Source: Streptomyces sp. SAI-127 (GTDB lineage Bacteria > Actinomycetota > Actinomycetes > Streptomycetales > Streptomycetaceae). Taken from it: a stretch of DNA of 64,000 nucleotides. Numbering within the stretch: the stretch's first letter is position 1; each line of letters opens with the position of its first letter. The translations under genes and the position numbers were made by a program. Below the pieces are notes generated by a model. The model did no database searches and was not told where the DNA came from. It worked only from the letters and a program-made list of their open reading frames with translations. The stretch is from the NCBI RefSeq assembly GCF_029894425.1, contig NZ_JARXYJ010000001.1, positions 1,550,001-1,614,000 on the forward strand. The letters are read 5' to 3'. Below, in pieces: positions 17,220 through 24,731 of this stretch.

Positions 17220-17270
17220 GGGGTTTCCCTTTTCTTGTTGCGTTGTCGGAGCTGGAGTGCCGACGGCCGG

Positions 17271-18251
17271 TCACACGGCGACGGGGTAACTGCCGGAGTC
17301 GTCGAGGACGTCCGCGCCGAAGGTGTCGGCCACCCACAGGTCGTCGTAGATCGTCTTGGCGTAGCGGTCGCCCATGTCGGGCGAGAGGGCCACGACCCGC
17401 GACCCCGCGGGGATCCCGTCGGTGATCGACTCCAGGGCCGCGAGCACGGATCCGGTGGAGCCGCCGAGCGGCAGCCCGTGTTCGCGGGCCAGACGGCGGC
17501 ACATGCGCACGGCGTCGGGCTCGTCGACGAGGACGACCTCGTCGACCTGGTCGGGCCGGCACAGTTCGGGACGGCGGCTGGTGCCGAGGCCGGGGATCTG
17601 GCGTGGGCCGGGCGGACCACCGAAGGTGACCGACCCGGTGGTGTCCACCGCGACGATCCTCGTCCAGGGCGAGAACGCCCGGAAGTGCCGTGTGCAGCCC
17701 ATGAGCGTGCCGGTGGTGCCGGCGCCGACCAGGAGGACGTCGACGTGTCCGATGTTCTTGAGGATCGAGGTGGCGGTCCGGCGGGCGTGTGCCTGTGCGT
17801 TGGCGGGGTTGGCGTACTGGTTGAGCCACACCAGCCCGGGGTCGGCCCCCGTCATCTCACGGATGCGGGCGATACGGGTCCCCAGATAGCCACCGTTGCG
17901 GTCCCGCCGCGTGACCTGGACGACCTCGGCTCCCAGCGCCCGGATGAGGGAAAGGCTCTGGGGGGAGATGTTCGGATCGGTCACGCAGGTGAAGTGGTAG
18001 CCGCGAGCGGCGGCGATGACGGCCAGGGCGATACCGAGGCTGCCGGACGAGGATTCCACCATCCGTCCACCGGGCCGGAGCACACCCCTCTTCTCGGCGT
18101 CCTCCACCATGCCGAGGGCTGACTTGAGCTTCACCGACCCGGCCGGATTCATCCCCTCCAGCTTCAGGAAGAGCCGGCTGTCCGTCAGGACGCCGTCCAG
18201 CTCGAGGAAGACGTCGTCGGTGACGATGTCACAGGCGCGCTGGTAGATCAT
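17271..18251 (-). CDS. sbnA: 2,3-diaminopropionate biosynthesis protein SbnA (PLP synthase)
   Basis: PLP-dependent enzyme of 326 residues in the cysteine synthase family. The lysine in NPAGSVKLKSA near residue 42 carries PLP, ESSSGSLGIALA is the substrate loop, and GAGTTGTLMG binds the phosphate. The family member SbnA condenses O-phospho-L-serine with glutamate to give the precursor that SbnB oxidises to Dap. The ATG overlaps the stop of the M20 peptidase gene by four bases. The phosphoglycerate dehydrogenase at the head of the operon could raise the phosphoserine supply for it. The SbnA/SbnB pairing makes this call more specific than a generic cysteine synthase. Confidence 0.94.
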   Translation of the reverse strand: MIYQRACDIVTDDVFLELDGVLTDSRLFLKLEGMNPAGSVKLKSALGMVEDAEKRGVLRPGGRMVESSSGSLGIALAVIAAARGYHFTCVTDPNISPQSLSLIRALGAEVVQVTRRDRNGGYLGTRIARIREMTGADPGLVWLNQYANPANAQAHARRTATSILKNIGHVDVLLVGAGTTGTLMGCTRHFRAFSPWTRIVAVDTTGSVTFGGPPGPRQIPGLGTSRRPELCRPDQVDEVVLVDEPDAVRMCRRLAREHGLPLGGSTGSVLAALESITDGIPAGSRVVALSPDMGDRYAKTIYDDLWVADTFGADVLDDSGSYPVAV

Positions 18252-19684
18252 CGGTCCTCCTGCTCGCCGGTCGGCGAAGGGACGGGGTCGCCGGCCTCGG
18301 GCGTGTCCTTCCGGAGCGCGGCCAGGCGGCGCAGGAAAAGGACTTCGGCCTGGGCCAGTGAGGCGATCTCACCCGGGTTCACGCTCTCGTCGGTGCCGTG
18401 GATGTTCGACGGCGGGTCCGCGACGCCGCACAGGAGGATCTCCGCGTCGGGGTGGAGCCTCCTGAAGACGGAGCAGACGGCGATGGAACCGCCGGCTCCC
18501 ACCTCGCGGGGCGGTGTTCCGAAGGCGTCCCGCAGGGCGTCGCGGAGCACTGTGTGCGCGGTCCGGCCGGTGTCCGCGCGGAAGGACGGGCCGCTGGTGA
18601 CCCGGCGTATGTCCAGGTGCGCACCCCAGGGGGTGTGGGCCCGCAGATGGGCGGCGAGCGCCTCATGGGTGTGCAGGACGTCCGAGCCGGGCGGGGTGCG
18701 CACGCTGACCAGTGCCTTCGCCGAGGGCCGGAGAGCGGGTACGGCATCGTCGAGCGACGGCGACTGGACGGCGAGGACGGTGACGGCGGGCAGCCGCCAC
18801 AGCCGGTCGGCGACGGAGCCGGTACCTATGAGTTCGACGCCGTCCAGGACTCCGGCGTCCGCGCGGAAGTCGGCTTCGCTGTACTCCGCCTGGTCCTGGC
18901 GGGCGTCGCACCCGGCCTGGTCGGTGTCCACGGCGGGCAGGCAGGGTGTGCCGCGGTGGTCGTGCAGCGTGGCCAGGAGACGGATGAGGGCGGTCATCGC
19001 ATCGGGTGCGGGTCCGCCGAACTGACCCGAGTGCAGGGTCCTGGACAGGGTGGAGAGCGTGATCTCCACGACGGCCATGCCGCGCAGGGAAGTGGTCAGG
19101 GTCGGAATGCCCGGGGCGGCGTTACCCGTGTCGGCGATGACGACCGCGTCAGGTGCCACAAGCCCGGGGTGCGCGCGCAGCACCTTCTCCAGGCTTCCTT
19201 CGCCGGGTTCCTCGCTCCCGTCGACCAGGACCGTGATGTCGAGGTCGGGGTAGGGCTCGTGGGGCAGGGCCTCCTGGAGGGCGCGCAGCGCCGTGAGGTG
19301 CGTGACGACGTTGCCCTTGCAGTCCGCGCTGCCGCGGCCGTACCACCGTCCGTCGCGTTCGGTCAGTGCGAACGGCGGTGTGCGCCAGACCGTCTCGTCC
19401 TGGGCCGAGACGACGTCGTAGTGGGCGTAGAGAACCACGGAGGGTGCGCCGGGCGGGCCGGGGCGGCGGGCGTGGACGGTCTCGGTACCGTCGTCGGCGG
19501 GCAGCAGCCGGATCTCGGGAAGGCCGGCTTCGGCGAGCAGATCGGCGATGGTGCGGGCCGCTCGGGGGAAGTGGTCCGGCGGCGCGGCTCCGACGACGGT
19601 GCGCAGGGCGACCAGTTCGGCGAGGTCGTCGCGGGCTCTGGTCATCAGGGCGGGGGTGATCGCTGCTGAGAGTGGGGCAGGCAT
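18248..19684 (-). CDS. M20 family zinc metallopeptidase (dipeptidase-like)
   Basis: Cytoplasmic metallohydrolase of 478 residues. The metal site residues are in YAHYDVVSA (H and D), GRGSADCKGN (D), the catalytic EE pair in DGSEEPGEGS, IADTGN (D) and a late histidine in NIHGTDESVNPGE. The lid domain lies around residues 210-350. I prefer the ATG at 19684, which has GGAG upstream. It is second in the Dap operon, overlapping sbnA by four bases. An M20 dipeptidase beside dipeptide-forming enzymes could remove a protecting residue, recycle failed products or inactivate the product inside the producer. Which one is not decidable from sequence. Confidence 0.9.
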   Translation of the reverse strand: MPAPLSAAITPALMTRARDDLAELVALRTVVGAAPPDHFPRAARTIADLLAEAGLPEIRLLPADDGTETVHARRPGPPGAPSVVLYAHYDVVSAQDETVWRTPPFALTERDGRWYGRGSADCKGNVVTHLTALRALQEALPHEPYPDLDITVLVDGSEEPGEGSLEKVLRAHPGLVAPDAVVIADTGNAAPGIPTLTTSLRGMAVVEITLSTLSRTLHSGQFGGPAPDAMTALIRLLATLHDHRGTPCLPAVDTDQAGCDARQDQAEYSEADFRADAGVLDGVELIGTGSVADRLWRLPAVTVLAVQSPSLDDAVPALRPSAKALVSVRTPPGSDVLHTHEALAAHLRAHTPWGAHLDIRRVTSGPSFRADTGRTAHTVLRDALRDAFGTPPREVGAGGSIAVCSVFRRLHPDAEILLCGVADPPSNIHGTDESVNPGEIASLAQAEVLFLRRLAALRKDTPEAGDPVPSPTGEQEDR

Positions 19685-19714
19685 GGTGGGTCTCCGGCGT
19701 GCGGGTGGCACCGC

Positions 19715-20650
19715 TCAGACGGCGGTGGGTGCGGGGACGGCGACCGGGGTCAGTTCCGCGAGGACCTTGCGGACGACCTCCTGTCCTGCCCGCAGCTGTG
19801 CGTCGTGGGTGCTCGCGCCGAGGTGCGGGACGGCCACCACGTTCGGCAGGGCCAACAGGGGTGAGGTGCCGGGTGGTTCGGTGGCGAAGACGTCCAGTGC
19901 GGCACCGGCGAGCCGGCCGTCGCGCAGTGCCCGGTGCAGGGCCGTCTCGTCGACGATGCCGCCCCGGGCGGCGTTGACCAGATGTGCGGTGGGTTTCATC
20001 AGGGACAGCTCCCGGGCGCCGATGAGTCCTGCGGTCCGGGGGGTTTTGGGCAGGTGCAGGGTGACGACGTCGCTCGCGGTGAGCAGTTCGTCGAGGCCCG
20101 TGGGGTGCACGTCGTCGCCGAGGGTGTCCGCGTAGGGGTCGTGCACGAGGATGTGCATGTCGAAGGCGGCCAGCCGGCGCGCGACCTGCCTGCCGACGCG
20201 GCCGTAGCCGACGATGCCGAGGGTGCGGCCGGCGAGTTCGACGCCGGTGAGTTCTGTGCGACGCCACTCGCCGTTCGCGAGGGAGCGCACCCCGGCGTTG
20301 AGGTGGCGCACCGAGGCGACGATCAGTGCCACGGTGAGTTCGGCGACGCTCACGGTGTTGGAGTCCGGGGCGTTGAGCACGGTGATGCCGCGGGCCCTGG
20401 CGGTGTCGGTGTCGATGTTGTCGAGGCCGACGCCGGCGCGTGCGACGACACGCAGGCCGGGCGCCCGGTCCAGGACTTCCGCGTCGACCCGGGTGCCGCT
20501 GCGCACGATCAGGGCGTCCGCGTCGGGCAGCGCGGCGAACAGCGCCGGGCGGTCACGGCCGTCGACGTGCCGGACGTCGCAGACGGCCCTCAGGGCGGCG
20601 ATGCTGTCGCCGGGCAGTACGTCGCTCACGATCACGACCGGTGCGGGCAC
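19715..20650 (-). CDS. D-3-phosphoglycerate dehydrogenase-like enzyme (SerA without ACT domain)
   Basis: D-2-hydroxyacid dehydrogenase of 311 residues. The NAD motif is GIVGYGRVGRQVARR, and the catalytic Arg, Glu and His lie in NAARGGIVDE, FATEPP and PHLGASTHDA. VVARAGVGLDNID and the PHLGAST block favour phosphoglycerate dehydrogenase. The roughly 200-residue C-terminal ASB/ACT region of housekeeping actinobacterial SerA is absent, so serine feedback control should be lost. It opens the operon, with a GTG start and AAGGAGAG just upstream. It most likely pushes flux toward O-phosphoserine for SbnA. Two ARE-like sites lie directly upstream, so this is probably where the operon is switched on. 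Confidence 0.88.
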   Translation of the reverse strand: MPAPVVIVSDVLPGDSIAALRAVCDVRHVDGRDRPALFAALPDADALIVRSGTRVDAEVLDRAPGLRVVARAGVGLDNIDTDTARARGITVLNAPDSNTVSVAELTVALIVASVRHLNAGVRSLANGEWRRTELTGVELAGRTLGIVGYGRVGRQVARRLAAFDMHILVHDPYADTLGDDVHPTGLDELLTASDVVTLHLPKTPRTAGLIGARELSLMKPTAHLVNAARGGIVDETALHRALRDGRLAGAALDVFATEPPGTSPLLALPNVVAVPHLGASTHDAQLRAGQEVVRKVLAELTPVAVPAPTAV

Positions 20651-20686
20651 GGAGCTCTCCTTCGGGAGGTGTCGGGTCCACTTTAT

Positions 20687-20710
20687 TAATCCGAACGTTT
20701 GGTTTGTTTC
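20687..20710. promoter_or_regulatory. ARE-like operator 1 (butyrolactone-receptor site) at head of Dap operon
   Basis: On the minus strand this reads GAAACAAACCAAACGTTCGG, centred on AACGTT. It matches the ARE pattern of ArpA/ScbR-type receptors and overlaps the A/T-rich stretch (ATTAATAAAG) that is the best -10 candidate for the gene starting at 20650. It repeats operator 2 at a 29-base offset. Confidence 0.72.
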
Positions 20711-20712
20711 TA

Positions 20713-20739
20713 GAAAAACCCTAACGTTCGGTTTGTTTC
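20713..20739. promoter_or_regulatory. ARE-like operator 2 at head of Dap operon
   Basis: Near-palindrome around AACGTT; the minus strand reads GAAACAAACCGAACGTTAGG followed by GTTTTTC. The half site GAAACAAACC is shared with operator 1 and, except for its first base, with the site at 22838. Known ArpA/ScbR-family targets have the same ACCG-centre-CGGT form ending in GTTTGTTT. Confidence 0.75.
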
Positions 20740-20850
20740 ACGGGCAAGGAACTCCCTGTGTGTCCTCGGTCACTCAATCCGGGGACCGTGGCAGGAGGAG
20801 GTGAGCCGCGGCCCCGGCAGCGGAGTGCCGGGACATCGCGGCCCGGAGCG

Positions 20851-21780
20851 TCAGAGCAACTGGCCCCGATACCAGGCGGCGTGGGCCGACAGCCCCGCTG
20901 TCAGGCCGACGTCCGGGGCGTGATCGCCCACGGTGCGCAGCCGGGTCGCGTCGAACCAGTGGTCCACACCGAGCAGGTCCAGCATGTGGGGGTCACATCC
21001 GGCGGCCACAAGTTCCTCCCGAGCCTGCTCGAAGGGCTGGCCCCCACCCACGAGCGGGAACCCGAGGTGGCGGTGCGCGGCGACGACCAGTTCGCGCAGG
21101 CTGACCGGTTGGGGCGGACAGGCGTGGAAGACACCGGTCGCCCGCCGGGGCGGCGTGGTGACGGCCATGCGGGTGAGGGAAGTGGCGAGAGAGCCGACCT
21201 CGGTGAGCGACAGCAGCGCCGAGCCCCGCTCGGGCAGTCCCGATCGCAAGGCGTGCACCATGCGCAGCAGCGCAGGCATCACCCACCGGTCTCCCGTGCC
21301 GTAGACGAGGTACGGGCGCAGGACCGCACCGCCCGCCGCGAGCACGAACCGCTCACCGGCCAGGCGGCTGCGACTGGTCGGCGAGACCGGGCGCGGCTCC
21401 ACCGCGCCCTCGGCCGCCTCGCGGAAGGGCCCGTTGCCGTACACGGCCGCGGTGCTCAGCTGCACGAACTTGCTCACACCGGCCCGGCCGGCCTCAGCCA
21501 CCAGGCGGCGCGTGCCGTCGACGTTCACCGCGAAGCACCGGTCCTCGTCCTTGCCGATGTAGGAGGCCAGGTGCAGCACGGCGTCCACATCGCGGCACAG
21601 GCCGCGCAGGCCCGCGGGATCCGTGAGGTCGCCGTCCACGACCTCGGCACCCGGTATCGGCGTCACGGGTCGCCGGTGAGCCAGGACGCGCACCCGCACT
21701 CCGGCGGACCGGAGCAGCGGGACGGCCGTGCCGCCGACGAACCCGGATCCGCCGGTGACGAGGACGAGCGGACGGTTCAT
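20851..21780 (-). CDS. NAD(P)-dependent epimerase/dehydratase-like reductase, butyrolactone partner
   Basis: Extended short-chain dehydrogenase of 309 residues. It has the Rossmann motif VTGGSGFVGGTAVPLL at the N-terminus and LSTAAVYGNG near residue 120. In the usual YxxxK slot I see SPTSRSRLAGERFV, without the tyrosine, so catalysis may differ from standard epimerases. The ATG overlaps the stop of the AfsA-like gene (ATGA), implying translational coupling. In butyrolactone clusters a reductase next to the AfsA protein reduces the 6-keto group or the butenolide; that is the likely role. The 200 bases between it and the Dap operon hold the two ARE-like sites. Confidence 0.82.
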   Translation of the reverse strand: MNRPLVLVTGGSGFVGGTAVPLLRSAGVRVRVLAHRRPVTPIPGAEVVDGDLTDPAGLRGLCRDVDAVLHLASYIGKDEDRCFAVNVDGTRRLVAEAGRAGVSKFVQLSTAAVYGNGPFREAAEGAVEPRPVSPTSRSRLAGERFVLAAGGAVLRPYLVYGTGDRWVMPALLRMVHALRSGLPERGSALLSLTEVGSLATSLTRMAVTTPPRRATGVFHACPPQPVSLRELVVAAHRHLGFPLVGGGQPFEQAREELVAAGCDPHMLDLLGVDHWFDATRLRTVGDHAPDVGLTAGLSAHAAWYRGQLL

Positions 21781-22790
21781 CGCGGGCCGCCCGCGGACGC
21801 CGGTGCGCGATGGAGGGTGAGGGTGCACTCGTAGACGACGGCACCGTGTTGTTCGGCGGCCACCCGCACCTCGTGCCCGCCGTCGCCGGAGGCGGACAGC
21901 CGCGCCCGGACGAGGCAGGGTGCGTCGAACTCCACATAGCGGTGGAACTGATTGGTCATCACGGTGACCAGCACCGGGTCGGGACCCGCCAGGCGCTGCG
22001 CCGCCTGCCGCGCGGCCTCCAGCAGGAGCATCCCCGGCACATGGTCGGTAGGGTGGTCGAAGAGGGTCGGGTGCGCCCAGTTGACCCGCAGCGGCCAGGC
22101 CCCCCGGCGCGGATCGGCCGCACCGGGATCGTCCAGGGGCAGGCCGAGCACCACGTCGGCCTCGACGGCCCGGCCGACCTCATGGGGAGGCAGCGGTTCG
22201 GGCTGCTCGGGCAGGCGGGCGGGAATCTCGGCGTACGAGCCCCGCAGCCGCCGGTAGACGGAGCGGCGCATGCAGTTGAAGGTCATGCGGCCACGCCCCA
22301 GGGGCACCTCGTCACGGACCAGTCCGATCTCCATCGTCATCCCCGCGAGCCGACTGCCGTGCCGGGTCACCTCACCGCAGCCGACGGTCAGTTCGACGTC
22401 GACCGGCCGGTCGTCGAGTCGCAGGGCGTCCGGGGACAGGGCGAGGCTCAGTTCGGTCATCAGGGTCGGGTGGTCGCGGGGCAGGTCGTAGAAGACGTGG
22501 CTGACCAGAGAGGAGGTCTGCCGGATGCTCTCGGCGGCCAGCAGCGGATCGTGCCAGCGGCCTCCGACCGGGCCGTAGAAGCCGTGTCCGCGCGGCCACT
22601 GGGCTCCCACCTTGAAGCGGTGCGCGCCGAGACGTATCCAGTCGTCGGTCAGCAGCACCTCGCCGATGGCCCGCCGGTGGACGAGATCGCGCGGCGCCGT
22701 CCGCTCGAAGGTCAGGGAATGTAAGGACTCGGTGGCGGGCGCAGAGAGGTCGTCGGCGAGTTCGGCGGGGAGGGACAGGTGGACCGACAT
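21777..22790 (-). CDS. AfsA/ScbA-type gamma-butyrolactone synthase
   Basis: Protein of 337 residues with two AfsA hot-dog repeats. The first runs from about residue 25 (LVHRRAIGEVLLTDDW) through HDPLLAAESIRQTSSLVSH. The second begins near VNWAHPTLFDHPTDHVPGMLLLEAARQAA, where the HPxLFDHxxDHVPGMLLLEAxRQA pattern is diagnostic. The family joins a beta-ketoacyl-ACP and dihydroxyacetone phosphate to make the butyrolactone signal. It is divergent from the receptor gene at 22922, with an ARE-like site between them, and coupled to the reductase gene. The acyl chain used, and thus the exact signal, cannot be told. Confidence 0.93.
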   Translation of the reverse strand: MSVHLSLPAELADDLSAPATESLHSLTFERTAPRDLVHRRAIGEVLLTDDWIRLGAHRFKVGAQWPRGHGFYGPVGGRWHDPLLAAESIRQTSSLVSHVFYDLPRDHPTLMTELSLALSPDALRLDDRPVDVELTVGCGEVTRHGSRLAGMTMEIGLVRDEVPLGRGRMTFNCMRRSVYRRLRGSYAEIPARLPEQPEPLPPHEVGRAVEADVVLGLPLDDPGAADPRRGAWPLRVNWAHPTLFDHPTDHVPGMLLLEAARQAAQRLAGPDPVLVTVMTNQFHRYVEFDAPCLVRARLSASGDGGHEVRVAAEQHGAVVYECTLTLHRAPASAGGPR

Positions 22791-22837
22791 GGCACGGACT
22801 CCAGCGGGTGATCGACGTACGGGTTACGGGGGCATAG

Positions 22838-22863
22838 AATACCCAACGTACGGTTTGTTTTTG
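22838..22863. promoter_or_regulatory. ARE-like operator between AfsA-type synthase and receptor genes
   Basis: The minus strand reads AAACAAACCGTACGTTGGG, then TATTCTATG, which is a good -10 for the synthase gene. The match to both sites upstream of 20650 shows that one receptor could control synthase, receptor and the biosynthetic operon together. Binding is inferred from sequence. Confidence 0.72.
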
Positions 22864-22921
22864 AATTAACTGACCAAACTGCTCACATGGCTGACACGCC
22901 CTTGAAACAAGGACTGACCCG

Positions 22922-23557
22922 ATGGCACGACAGGAAAGAGCGATCGAGACGAGGAAGAGGCTCCTGGTCGGGGCGGCCGAGGTCTTCGACGAACGGGGCT
23001 ACGCCGCGGCGAGTATCAACGAGATCCAGGAGCGCAGCGGCGTCACGAAAGGAGCGATGTACTTCCACTTCGCATCCAAGGAGGAGATCGCCAAGGGCGT
23101 CATGACCGCCCAGACCGAGGTGCCGGTCGAGGTGCGCAGCCCCTCGGCGTCACCGATGCAGCAAGCCATCGACCTCACCCACGAGCTGGCCCGTCGGCTG
23201 CGCACGGACGTCCTGTTCCGCGCGAGCATCCGGCTCACCGTGGAGCGGGGGACGTTCCAGACGAACGACTCCGACATGTACGACTGGTGGCTGCGGGCCT
23301 TCAGCCGGGAGCTGGCGCGTGCCCAGGGGGCCGGAGAACTCCGCAAGGAGCTGGCGCCCGAAGACGTGGCGGCAAGCGTGGTGGGCTCGTTCACCGGCAT
23401 CCAGATGCTCTCTCACGTCACCAGTGCCCACCGCGATCTCCACGACCGCCTGACGAACTGGTGGGAGCAGATCCTGCCCGGCATCGCGACCCCGGAGACC
23501 CTCGGCAGACTGCTGCCGGCCGGATCACCCGGGCTCGGCCTGAGCGGCGGAGCCTGA
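22922..23557 (+). CDS. Gamma-butyrolactone receptor, ArpA/ScbR family (TetR)
   Basis: TetR-type repressor of 211 residues. The N-terminal half MARQERAIETRKRLLVGAA, the recognition helix region GVTKGAMYFHFASKEEIA and the length fit ArpA/ScbR. Tryptophans in DMYDWWLRAFSREL lie at about residues 122-123, where true receptors carry a ligand-contacting tryptophan, unlike the relative at 5195. AAGGA is well placed before the ATG. It is divergent from the AfsA-type gene with an ARE-like site between. It should repress its own region and the Dap operon until the butyrolactone accumulates. The assignment as receptor is strong; its target list is inferred. Confidence 0.92.
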   Translation: MARQERAIETRKRLLVGAAEVFDERGYAAASINEIQERSGVTKGAMYFHFASKEEIAKGVMTAQTEVPVEVRSPSASPMQQAIDLTHELARRLRTDVLFRASIRLTVERGTFQTNDSDMYDWWLRAFSRELARAQGAGELRKELAPEDVAASVVGSFTGIQMLSHVTSAHRDLHDRLTNWWEQILPGIATPETLGRLLPAGSPGLGLSGGA

Positions 23558-23833
23558 CCGCAACCGGGGGGAGCGAACCTGGCGCCAGTTCGCTCCCCAG
23601 CCGCCGACCACCCGTCGACCCGACAGATGCCGCCTCACGGAGGAACAAGGGCGCGAATACGCCTTACGTCCCTCCTGCCCACCGCACCCCTCGGACATCT
23701 GCGCAGGAGCATCACACAGGCTGCACACCGCCTTTCGAAAGCCTCGCTACTTTTGCCTCCGGCTCGATCCTCCGTGCGAACGAGACCGGCCACGGCCACT
23801 GGGCCGATGGTGCAGTCGACTCAGGAAGACCAG

Positions 23834-24691
23834 ATGGACTACTGCTCCTCGTGCCGTCGGCATCTCAACGGCGCCCTGGCGTGTCCCGGATGCGGCGCCT
23901 ACGCCCCGGACATCGCTCCCCCCGCCCACCTCTACGCGACGACCGGCGCGGCGGCAGCGGCATGGGACGAAGCACCCACGTGGCACGACGCGGGACTTCA
24001 CGAGGAGCCGGCTGCCGGGTCCGACCCGGCCGAGGTGCCGTCCGACGACGTGACGGACGCGCCGGTGGCGGCGGAGGGCCGGGCGGCGCGCCGACGCCAG
24101 CGGGCCCGCTGGCGGAAGAACCAGCGCAAGGCGGTGGTCGCGACCGCCGTCGCCCTCGTCGGTGGTGGCCTGACCGTCTCCGCGATGAACCAGCAGTCCA
24201 ACGTCCGGACCCAGGCGGCCACTTCGCCGGACAACCGGTCCATGGGCGTGGCGGAGTTGCCGACCTCGGACGACGCACTGCCGGCGTCGACGCCCGCCAA
24301 GGCACAGCAGGCGTCCACGACCACGCCCTCCAAGTCGGTCGCCTCGCACCGGCGGACGGGCGACGCGGCGTCCACCACGACCCGGTCGTCGGTCCACACG
24401 GACTCCGCCGTCTCCCCCACGCCCACGGCGACGACCGCCTCGCAGTCGACGTCTCATGCCACGCTCTCGACGTCGGTCGCGGCGGGCGCCGGCACCGGCG
24501 GCACGTCCGGCACCACCGATACGACGACGGAGCAGACTCCTTCGTCCACGGCCACGGACAGCACGACGGACACGACCACGAACACGGGCACGAGCAGCAA
24601 CAGCTCGCAGAATTCGCAGACGACGACGTCCTCGTCCTCTGCCACCGATCCATCAGGGCTGTGCGTGCTCAACCTGCTCTGCATCAACTGA
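23834..24691 (+). CDS. SCO2400-like zinc-ribbon, single-pass membrane protein
   Basis: Protein of 285 residues of a type common in Streptomyces and known as SCO2400 family; function unknown. It begins with a small zinc-ribbon-like motif (MDYCSSCRRHLNGALACPGCGAY, four cysteines). A basic stretch RRRQRARWRKNQRK follows near residue 92, then one transmembrane helix (AVVATAVALVGGGLTVSAM). The rest is Ser/Thr-rich low-complexity sequence ending in CVLNLLCIN. The ATG at 23834 has GGAAG upstream and starts at the cysteine motif; earlier in-frame sequence looks non-coding. The Ser/Thr tail is presumably outside the cell. The 276 bases between the receptor gene and this start hold no gene I can support. 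Confidence 0.8.
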   Translation: MDYCSSCRRHLNGALACPGCGAYAPDIAPPAHLYATTGAAAAAWDEAPTWHDAGLHEEPAAGSDPAEVPSDDVTDAPVAAEGRAARRRQRARWRKNQRKAVVATAVALVGGGLTVSAMNQQSNVRTQAATSPDNRSMGVAELPTSDDALPASTPAKAQQASTTTPSKSVASHRRTGDAASTTTRSSVHTDSAVSPTPTATTASQSTSHATLSTSVAAGAGTGGTSGTTDTTTEQTPSSTATDSTTDTTTNTGTSSNSSQNSQTTTSSSSATDPSGLCVLNLLCIN

Positions 24692-24731
24692 AACACCGGA
24701 GCGGCATGAGGGCGTGCTGACCGCCCGTCGG

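Noticed and set aside
14908..17829. A 973-residue protein spanning sbnA, sbnB and the ligase
   Set aside because: Only the last 420 residues are real ligase; upstream parts are Arg/Pro-rich shadows of sbnA and sbnB, and a good start exists at 16170.
23287..24720. Alternative plus-strand frame overlapping the receptor and the SCO2400-like gene
   Set aside because: Gly/Arg-rich shadow; both real genes have family features and better starts.
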